Assembly: GCA_010279815.1 (NCBI GenBank)
Contig: QEOQ01000444.1
Coordinates: 1-64,000 of the forward strand
Direction of reading: 5' to 3'
Length of the DNA: 64,000 nucleotides
Source of the DNA: Brachionus plicatilis
Taxonomy: Eukaryota; Rotifera; Eurotatoria; Ploima; Brachionidae
Part shown: positions 55,498-64,000 of the stretch, in pieces
How the letters are laid out: every line of letters starts with the position of its first letter
Numbering within the stretch: position 1 is the stretch's first letter
Translations under genes and position numbers: made by a program
The notes under the pieces: model-generated
Seen by the model: only the letters and a program-made list of their open reading frames with translations
Databases searched by the model: none
What the model was told of the DNA's origin: nothing

Positions 55498-55529
55498 AAG
55501 ATTTTTGTTCGAAATTCAAATTTTTATAC

Positions 55530-56640
55530 CTTAAGATCACTAGTAGAAAAATTTGATATTTAAAGTTTTTTTGGCCGACTTGAACATCAAGCCCAGGTGA
55601 TATATCACTAAGTGTATAATTAATCTCACATGCCTACTTGAGGGTCGAAGCACATCAAACAAAATGCTGATAATGTGGATGATTGAAAAAACAGCCGGCC
55701 CCAGCCACCAACTTTGCTTGGCCATTGTGAGTGAATGCTCGAGGAAAGTAACACGAATCATCGTGTTCAAAATCATACGTAATTAATTATCTAATTAGGA
55801 TCTTGATTTTGTCGTGCGATACAAATGACAGTGATTTGGCTGAAAGCAATTGATAAATAGGAAAAAATGATTGCTATCAATGATAAATGGAAATTTATAG
55901 CCCACAAGAACGACAAGAAAAGATGGAAATTTTGTAAGAACAGTATGATACTTTTTTCATGTATTATCATTTGTCTTTTATAAACAAGTGTTGTTGTACA
56001 AAGGAAAACCGGACCGGGGGCTGGCTAGAACTAATTTGCTTAGGCGCCGCTCCATTCCATATTGAATTTCTGATAGGAAATTGAAATGGACTGTCGATTT
56101 TCAGCAACAAGTTGTGTTTTTCTAGCGCTATTCTTATCTTAGAGTAAATAAATAAACATTCAGAATGTTTTTAGTCGCGCAAAAGAGAAGAAAATATTTT
56201 TATTATTTTTTCAATTAAATTTGAAAGTCGTTTGTTTGATTGATAGAGAAAGAAAAGGCCGAATGGCATTATGCAATGTAAAAACAAGCACGGATTTATA
56301 GCAGATTATGACAGTGCTTGTTGATCTATTCGGCTCGAGTAGAAAACACTGGACTTGACTTTGTTTGACACTTGAGTGATGAACTAGACGTGATTCCATT
56401 ATCTTTGTTGTGCAATCCGACTTAATTACGTACCTTATTTTGATTTTTGTTTGAAGATAGAAAGATAAGTGAGTAAAGACGCCGAATGTGACTAGATCGG
56501 CATTTTGATTATCACTTGACAGTGTTAATTAACAAAATCAAAGAGTTATGGAGTAGATTCATGATTTTTTTCTATTAGCATATTAGAAAAAAATTGATTA
56601 TCTAAGATTCGCGCGTAGCAAATCTATTCCGATTTATGTC
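55530..56640. other. Non-coding, less AT-rich region of unknown role
   Basis: For about 1.1 kb the sequence loses the long A/T runs of its surroundings and contains GC-rich words (CCGGACCGGGGGCTGGCTAG near 56013; GGCGCCGCTCCATTCC near 56043) without an ORF of credible length. It could be a regulatory region or a decayed element. Confidence 0.35.
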
Positions 56641-56789
56641 TTTTCAACTTTCATTTTTTTTTAGCTTATTTACTTTATTTTGATTCTTTTTTTTTATCTC
56701 ATTTTATTAACTTTAATTTTATTTTTATTTTATTTTTTTTTTTAATTTTTAAATTATTCTGAAAAGGTGCCATTAATACACCATTTTGT

Positions 56790-56940
56790 AGATGAGACTG
56801 TGATTCTGTGAAGAGGAGGTAGGTCAAAATTTCCTTGCTCGGGAACCGGCCGTGAGCAATAGGGAGAAGAAACCAGAGGCTGTAATCTCAGAGCCAAGAC
56901 GTTCAGCCAGATTGAAAGCAAAGTCTAAGTTTTAAGAAAA
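56790..56940 (+). pseudogene. C-terminal scrap of an LTR-element polyprotein
   Basis: A short frame ends SEPRRSARLKAKSKF and stop. R-R-S-A-R-L is a common ending of gypsy integrase C-termini. The preceding codons are in another frame. No other part of that element is nearby. Confidence 0.4.
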
Positions 56941-57281
56941 CCCGGAAGATGTGAAATAGATAAAATGGATCAAATTTGTCTATTTCATTTATTTACTGCT
57001 ATGTTTTTTTATTTAAAACGGCTCGGGCCAAAGCATTTGAAATAAAACTCTTTTTTTTTTACTCTATGCATGCTTTTCTAAGCAGCTAGTCTCATGACAG
57101 CTATTGTCGAACAAAGGGCAAAAATCTATATCTAGGTTTTAGGCTTACGAAATACTAACAATATAAAAGCTGTGGAGTTTTTATACAAAAATAATTTGAA
57201 ACTTAAAGATTTAAAATTATTCTTTTGGCTTAGACGGCCGTTTACTTTTAGATTTATTTTTCCAATAAAAGATTATACAAC

Positions 57282-57815
57282 CAGAGTTGTTTAAAAGTCA
57301 CAAGTCTTAAGTCAAGTCAAAGTCAAGACTTTGACTTGTTGGAAAAAATTTAATAAGTATAAGTCTTGACTTTTATCAATTCCAGCATCATCAGGTCCTA
57401 TTGAGTGAACATTTTCATATGCTGGCTATATAAACAGACCACATAGATCGAGAATGACAGTAAAAAATTTAGAAAATACAACACTTTTGCGGTGTAATTT
57501 TGATCTTTTAAAGATTTAAGTTAAAACTAAATATTTTTTAAATAAAAGTTATCTTTAAGTTAAAAAAAAAATTCCTAAAATTCTTAATTACTTTATTTTA
57601 ATAAAATGTATGAAATAAAATAAGTATATGAAATGAAAATATTTTTTATTTAATAAAATTTCTTATTCAATAATTAATTTCTTTAAATAAATTTATAAAA
57701 ACTTTAAAGTTACAAACTCAAGACTTGTATTTTTAAAATTTTTAAAGTCAAAGTCTTGACTTTGACTTTTTAATGACTTTTTGAGACTTTTTTTCGTGAC
57801 TTTTGAACAAGTCTG
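57282..57815. mobile_element. hAT-type MITE, 534 bp, with perfect 8-bp target duplication
   Basis: It begins CAGAGTTGTTTAAAAGTCAC and ends GTGACTTTTGAACAAGTCTG. TATACAAC is present on both sides (57274-57281 and 57816-57823). The interior is AT-rich and non-coding, with GACTTTGACTTTTTAATGAC repeats near the right end. It is longer than its relatives at 16867 and 44320, which share only the ends. Confidence 0.9.
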
Positions 57816-57819
57816 TATA

Positions 57820-58420
57820 CAACCAAACATTCTCTTTTATCTTTCTGACAACAGCACAGCTTTGTAAATGGAAAATGAAGATGTCTGCAAATAAATGCAA
57901 CTTTGTTTGTTTTTCCAGAAACTCCCAATCTAACCCCAATATTAAGTTAAAACTTTTTAATGGGGATATTCCCTATGCTAAAGTTCTTTGGTTTCATATT
58001 GGATGAGTGTCTTACTATTAAGCCCCATGTTGAAAAAATTAAAAATAAATGCTCAGATAGACTGAACATTATTAGAATTTTGTCCATTAAAGGAAATTAA
58101 GCCATTCTACCCTAAGTAATATTTTCAAGTGCCTGATCGGATCAATTATAGATTACTCCTTCCTAACAATAAATCTCCTCTCTGATACTAACCTTCATTA
58201 ACTAAAAGTTACTCGAAACAATGCAATCAGATATATCCTTAAGTTACCTTTCCGTGCCAACAGCACCGATCTCTCAGAGTTTGGAAAAATATTAAGGTTT
58301 GAATCAATAACTGATCATCTCTCTGATTTAAAAGAAATATACATTTATACATAAAAGTCTTAACTATTCACTACCACTGATTGCCAGATTGGTAGATGAA
58401 TACAACTGAGGTTTTACATC
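57820..58420 (+). pseudogene. LINE reverse transcriptase, thumb and C-terminal relic
   Basis: Frames around 57840-58400 show LCKWKMKMSANKCNFVCFSR, then FLGI-like and KPHVEKIKNKCSDRLNIIR, CLIGSIIDYSF and NNAIRYILKLPFRANSTDL. This is the same order as in the LINE at 23556-24360. Several stops and frameshifts. The hAT MITE lies directly upstream. Confidence 0.75.
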
Positions 58421-58769
58421 GTGAGCATATTGACTCCCTTATGTGGTTGCTTCTTAGTTTTTACAATTTTTTTAATACTTAAAATTGATTGTTAATTTTA
58501 GATTTTTTTTGATTTTTTTTCTTTAATTTTGACTTTGGTATCAATTTTAAAAAGAATTAAGTTACTATTTTTGTTCATTTTATGTTTATTTAGTCTAAAT
58601 TTTGTTTATAAAAAGACTTCAAAATCATATAACTGGCTGAAGGAGCCCTGCTCGTAGCCTTTCTTTTAAAAGAAATAAACTATTAAACAAAAACCAAAAT
58701 TTATTAAGGGAAAAATCTTTTGACAAATAAAAAAAAATATTGTAGAACAATTAAATATTTATTTTTTAA

Positions 58770-59465
58770 AGCATTATGATTCTATGTTTTAAAATAAGTT
58801 TTTTCGTTTTTTTTTCGAGACTTAATCTATTCGTTAAAAAATTAAATAAAATATCATTAAACACTAAAATAATTCCTTCAATTGAAATACACATCTCCTG
58901 TCTTTCTGGTAGCATTTTGATCCCTCGCTCAAACAAGCTGACTGGTTTTGAGATGAAATATTGACTGATGTCTTTTTTGATTTCTTCCAAGTCTGAGTAA
59001 CTTTTTTCACTGAGGAAGTGCTACATGGATCGGAATAAATGGGAATCTGATGAGCCAAGTCTGGTGAATAAGCTGGGTGAGATAAGACTTCCCAGGTTAG
59101 ATTCTCTATCATGTTCCGAGTCACTTTAGCAACATGTGGCCTAGTGTTGTCATGTAAAACAGTCACTTCTCGCTATCCTTTAGCTTTCTGTGACCGTTTT
59201 GCTTGCAAAGCGTGGCTGAAAAGATTCAATTGTTGTGAATAAAAGTCGGCGTTTATCGTTTGCTTGGGTTGCTGTAGCTCATAAAAGATGATACCTTTCT
59301 AATCCCGCCTAACACAAAGCATGAATTTTTTTCAATTAATTTCGCGTTTCAGAGTAAATAATGGCGCTTTATCAGAATCAGCCCATTGTTTTTTTTTAAC
59401 CGTGCTATCGAAGTAGATCCAATTTTCATCTCCAGTTACAATTTTCCATAAAAACTTTTTATTCT
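58770..59465 (-). pseudogene. Mariner transposase pseudogene
   Basis: Minus-strand reading from 59465: IVTGDENWIYFDSTVKKKQW with the first catalytic Asp, a broken middle, [20 protein letters not shown] with the second Asp, [14 protein letters not shown], then after a frameshift [20 protein letters not shown] and [13 protein letters not shown]. These are the conserved blocks of mariner (DD34D) transposases in order. Stops and frameshifts make it inactive, and the block around the third Asp is altered. Terminal repeats were not identified. Confidence 0.88.
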
Positions 59466-59789
59466 GCCTTTTTTAATATTTTAGTTGCAATTTTTGTTCT
59501 TAACTAAAAAAAATTCTTTACTAATTGAACATAATTCTATAAATTAATTTAGCACTCAAAGAATAGATTAAATCTAATGAGTATCCGTGTTTCTTTCGTT
59601 CTAAGTATATGCTGAGGCCATCACAGTCTTTTATTCTTTATACATTGACTTAATGGCTCTGAATTTGTTCTTGTATATAGGTTAGCATTCGACAACGTCT
59701 CAGGCCGATGAATCCCGAGAATCCACATCAGGCTTCCAGTATGGAAAGTGTTCTGACTTTTCCTGTAAGATAATTCAGATAAGAATCAG

Positions 59790-60310
59790 GAACGCTTTGG
59801 TTGTAATGCTTAGAGAACAACAAGCAGGATTTAGACGAGATAGAGGATGCATAGACCAGATATTAGCACTGAGAAATATCATAGAACAAAGTCTAGAATG
59901 GAATAGCTCCCTTGTGTCTTAACTTCATTGTCTTCAAGAAAGCCTTTAATAGCATACACAGAGAAACCTTGTGGGCCTTATTTAGATCTTATTGTCTACC
60001 ACATAAAATAGATAACTTGATAAAATTCTCCTACTAGAAATTCCAGTGCAACGTGATTCTAGAAAAAGCACACTCTGAGAGATATAAAGTGTATACATGA
60101 GTCAGACAATGATGCAATCTCTCTCCTACACTATTCCTAATACTGATTGGCAATGTCATGAAGAAAACAACTGCCAATGAAAGGGGTTTAGAATGGGAAT
60201 AAACAGGAAAGCTTGAAGACTTAGACTTTGGGGATAATATGGTGTTAACATTTAATACAGAAGCATATATATGCATATTAAGACGCAAGATTTGGCGAAA
60301 AGCGCTAAAC
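59790..60310 (+). pseudogene. Reverse transcriptase fragment of a second LINE type
   Basis: LREQQAGFRRDRGCIDQILA is followed by LRNIIEQSLEWN, the FKKAFNSIHRETLWALFRSY block, GVRQGCNLSPTLFLILIGNV, then LEDLDFGDNMVL where the catalytic F/Y-A-D-D box should be. The motifs differ from the other LINEs here and match the lineage with FKKAFDS-HRETLW and GVRQGC-LSP blocks. The box is damaged (GDN) and frameshifts occur. Confidence 0.75.
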
Positions 60311-60439
60311 CAACAGGATTGTACAGCACTGTAGTAAAAGCAACACTAATGCGCGGAAGCGAATCTTAAGGAATGTGTGAATCTGAAAGAAAAAACTGAG
60401 AAGTGCTACAATATATTTGCAAAATTTTCCATATAATTT

Positions 60440-61865
60440 TAAAAATATTATTTAATAATTTTTCAAATGATTTCTACATTGCAGTGATTAATTATATTAA
60501 GCTGAACCAGGCTTGAAGTTATACGTTACCAAGTCTTATTGGAATAATTAAGAAAAAATTTCAATCAAATTTCGTTCAGACTTTATCTAATTATTTTCAG
60601 CTATTTTTACATTCTGATCAAACTTTTTATTTAACTACTTTATCTGGTCACACAAATGGTCAAATCCATTTACTGTTTTTAATCAAAATTTGATTAACTT
60701 ATCAAACTTACAGTAATATTTGTTTAATTTTGATAACATTTTTTTTTAAATGATTGTTTTTATTATACTTTAACTAAGAAAAATATCATGCTAAAAAAAA
60801 TACACAAGGTTATGACAAAATTTCTATAACTTGAAATATTTTCTTGAATCTTGAAATATTGAATGAAGAAACATTTACAATTTTAATTTAAATTAAAAAA
60901 AAAAACAAAAAAACTTTTTAAATAAAATTTTTTCGTTATTTAAAGCTATTGTAATTAATCACAAGTCAAATTTTTTTCTTTTTTAATCTGTGCATTTTTA
61001 AAATTGACAAAAAACTTGAAAAGTAAATATTTTTTGATAAAAATTTTTCTTATTTAATTCTAACTTTAAACTTTATTTTACTTTTTATAAATCATCTGGC
61101 ATAAATTCTATTAATTTATTTATCAAATTATTTTAATAAAATAGTTTTAGTCATTAATAACTACTAGGAAAAAAATTGAAATAAAAAAACTTAAACGTTC
61201 AAATGTCCAGATAGGTTGAGCGGAATTGAATCTTTCCTTTAAAACATTTTGTTTCATTGTTTTTCAAACAAGAAATCAAAAGTTAATAAAAAGTCTGAAT
61301 TTTGAAATAAGTTTTCAAAATATTATTATAATAATAGAAAGTGTGTCTGAGCAACAAATAGCCCGTCCAAATCATTTAGTAAAAAAATAAACAAATTCAG
61401 CTAAGCAAATAGTTTAAAAATTGTCTAATAAATTAAATATTTAATTTTTTTTTTAAATTTGTGTAATTATTCTTATTGGTTTTTTATTTATTTATAAAAA
61501 AAATTTAGAAAGAGTTTTTCTAAAGCAGTATGGAATGGCGGTTCCTTTTTTCAGTCTGCATGATTACAATATGATTAAATTTATATTAAAGAAATAATTA
61601 ATTTATACTCGCTATTAATTTATGATTTTGCTTGGTTATGATAAATTTTGAAAAAACATTTTTTGCTGTGTCATCGATCAAATCTATTATTCTAATTGAT
61701 GACATTTAGTATTCGTTGAGGGCTTTTATTACACTTTAAAATTCAAAATTCAACGAAGGCTTTAATGATATTGTTTGCAATTAATAAATATCAAGTTTTT
61801 TGACAAAATTTTATTGAATTTTTATCAAATATTTTATTTACAGAATGTGTGCAATTTTTTATAAA
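60440..61865. other. AT-rich intergenic DNA
   Basis: No ORF or element recognised. Long A/T runs throughout. Confidence 0.45.
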
Positions 61866-64000
61866 AAAGTTAATTGATAATTAAAAAAATCTTTTAAATG
61901 AATAAAATAATTTTTTAATTAAAAATTTTTATTAGTTATAAAAAGTAAAGAACATAATTCAAGCAGAGATCAATTGAGAAGTAAATTGTTTAAAGTTGAA
62001 AAAAGAGCCGAACTCAATTTAAAAAATTCAAATTAGTTTATTAAAAATAAAAAAAAAAGCAAAAAAAGAATAATTGAATTTTTTAGTTCAATTCATTTTT
62101 GTGAATTAGATTGAATGTTTGTTCAAAAGAATTCAAAAAAGCACAGATTATGCAATTAATTAATTAATAATTTGTAAAAAATAAATCAAATGGGCATCAA
62201 GTGCTGCTTGTGCTTGTGTGTTTATGAGATATAAATTTTGCCAGTTTAGGTTATTTCAAGTATTTTGTTTGGTTTTAATTCAATAGAGACAAGAGGAGGA
62301 TTAAGATCGTCTGAGGACTGCTTCAATAAATCAATAATATGTACAGGACACACAAGTTTGTCACTGTGGACATTTATTTGCTTAAAAAAACAACAAAGAA
62401 AAGCAATTATTATCTATGAAAATTTACACTAAATGATTGTTTTAGCACTTTGGATTTTTATTCAATGCGATTTGGTGATGATTGAAGCTGAGAGTTGTTT
62501 GGTCCATGAGGATTTTTGGTTTTTTCCTTTTGTAAATTTTTGTAAATTTATGTCGGATTGTAAATCGTTTAGATGGAGAGAGTGAAAGATCTGCTGAGAA
62601 TGGGAAAGTTTTGTGTGTTGATAATGATAAGCCAAAAATGTGCATAAGAGAAAAAAAAGAGAAAAAGTGATTTATTAATGTCGATTAAATCGACGACTAA
62701 CAAGAACATGTCAAACAGACATGAGCTTAATTTTTCTTGTTTTTATTATCTTATCCAATTTTGTTTTATCTTGGTATTTTATCTAGTTCAAGTTCTGATA
62801 AATGCTTAATCTTTTTTTGTTTGTTTTGTTTTAGTGTTGTAGCAACGCATATTTCGCGCTCTGCTTTTTATTATCTTGTATGAGTAATTCTTTTCATATT
62901 GTACCAATTACCTGCTAATCAATGAGTGTCTTTGATTCAATGCTATCATCAATTGAAGCGATCTCTTATCATTACTGTTTGACTGACTGGCTCACTACTG
63001 CTACACTCACTAGCCTGGTGAGTCAGCGCTTACACTGACTCACTGACTAACTTTGATCAACTTTGTTTTTTTGAAAATATTCTTGCATATTTTAGTTCTG
63101 TTTGAGCCAATTCATAAATAAAACTATTACAAATTGATTGATTCATTTATTCATTTGAGATTTAGAATATCACTCAAATTACCGGATATTAAAAACCACG
63201 AATAAAAGTTTTTAATTATCTCTTGGTGAAAATTTAAATTCAAAATTAAGGAACTAAGAACAAAAATAAAATATCGTCTTTCAAAGCATAGCTAACTTTA
63301 TGAATTTATTCAAATTATTAGTTTTTCCATGAAATTGTATTTTTCTTTCAGAGTTGGTCCAAAGTCATAGTCAAAAAGTATAAATATTTATTATTTTGAA
63401 ATACTTATTCTAATTATTCCTAATTTATAAAATAATAAAAATGAACCTTCCCTCTTACCTAATACATTGGATTAATTCATTCTTAGACTCAAGATTATTT
63501 TTTTTTTTAAATAGTTAAGTCAAAGTGTCAAAGCCTTGGCCTGTTGGAATGGAGACTTAGTTCTTCTTTCAGCCACTTGATAGTAATTTTGAAAAAATAA
63601 AGGAAAAACAAAATTTTGATGAAAGTTAATATAATTGATTTTTTTTATATATTTGAAAGAACTTGTGGATGATTATACTAAGAAAATATTTGAATAATTA
63701 GCTCAAGATCATTTAAAGTAAATGTAAATGGTCATATAAGTGATGAATACCACATTACTGCAGGTGTTCCTCAAGGCTCAGTTATTTGTCCATTACTTTT
63801 TAGTATTTTTATCAATGATATTCCTAAAAGAAAAAAAACAAATAGTGAATACTCTCTTCTTTTTACTGATGGCTTGGTCACATTTTATATTTTTAAGAAA
63901 AAAGGAAATCTAGAAAAAAAGATAAACAAATACTTAGACGAACTAGAAAAATGGCTCTCCAAGTGGAAGATGAAAATAAATGTTGAAATTCTTGCTTCAT
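61866..64000. repeat. Right arm of the 2.1-kb inverted duplication (runs off the window)
   Basis: Reverse complement of 49041-51181. Its last 300 bases on the plus strand carry the LINE block GVPQGSVICPLLFSIFINDI and the same mutated SLLFTDGLV box as the left arm. The shared LINE mutations therefore predate or accompanied the duplication. Confidence 0.88.

Noticed and set aside
55540..55776. Minus-strand 78-aa hydrophobic ORF
   Set aside because: It has several hydrophobic stretches but no start context, no partner exon and no recognisable family.

Overview
The window is animal nuclear DNA. It is very AT-rich, its genes carry spliceosomal introns (several only 50-53 bp) and it is packed with transposon remains. 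The mix of a Notch-ligand gene, a NAPE-PLD gene, tiny introns, extreme AT content and many small palindromic elements fits a small protostome invertebrate. A monogonont rotifer such as Brachionus is my best guess, but this is inference. Two assembly gaps are present (10982-10988 and 23379-23551). I found no tRNA, rRNA or CRISPR array.

Host genes. (1) 790-1984 (+): a four-exon NAPE-PLD-like phospholipase with all metal ligands. (2) 3455-3580 (+): a candidate 41-residue secreted peptide behind a TATA box. (3) 11534-25301 (+): an eight-exon DSL-family Notch ligand, predicted 1271 aa, with signal peptide, MNNL and DSL domains, about 18 EGF repeats, a Ser/Thr-rich spacer, one membrane segment and a tail. 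A second, phase-compatible terminal exon (25394-25674) encodes a different membrane segment and tail. (4) 52225-52659 (-): a 144-aa basic protein of unknown function. Everything else is mobile DNA, its remains, or low-complexity spacer.

Mobile DNA by region. 3.9-5.5 kb: a Tc1/mariner element with long terminal inverted repeats (TIRs) and a TA target duplication. 5.5-7.7 kb: a large inverted repeat. 9-10 kb: transposase and LINE scraps plus a foldback element. Ligand introns: hAT-type MITEs, foldback elements and a broken LINE. 26-33 kb: a foldback, a deleted LINE, a CACTA-like fragment, a full-length Merlin element with TIRs and 8-bp target duplications, and a Harbinger-like (DDE_Tnp_4) transposase pseudogene. 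33.3-44.1 kb: an old minus-strand Ty3/gypsy element split by a younger plus-strand Ty3/gypsy element (36689-43713; 205-bp LTRs, GTGT duplication). 44.3-47.3 kb: an hAT MITE and another decayed gypsy. 48-64 kb: LINEs, a mariner pseudogene, a 534-bp hAT MITE with a perfect 8-bp duplication, and a 2.1-kb inverted duplication whose arms lie 10.7 kb apart.

The most unusual object is the younger gypsy element. After gag-pol, in the place where some relatives carry env, it has a third reading frame encoding an RRM-like RNA-binding domain, a coiled coil and a C-terminal RING-type zinc finger. I know of no described LTR element with that set. The second most unusual is the Notch ligand, which seems to lack the two atypical EGFs after the DSL domain and has two tandem candidate membrane/tail exons.
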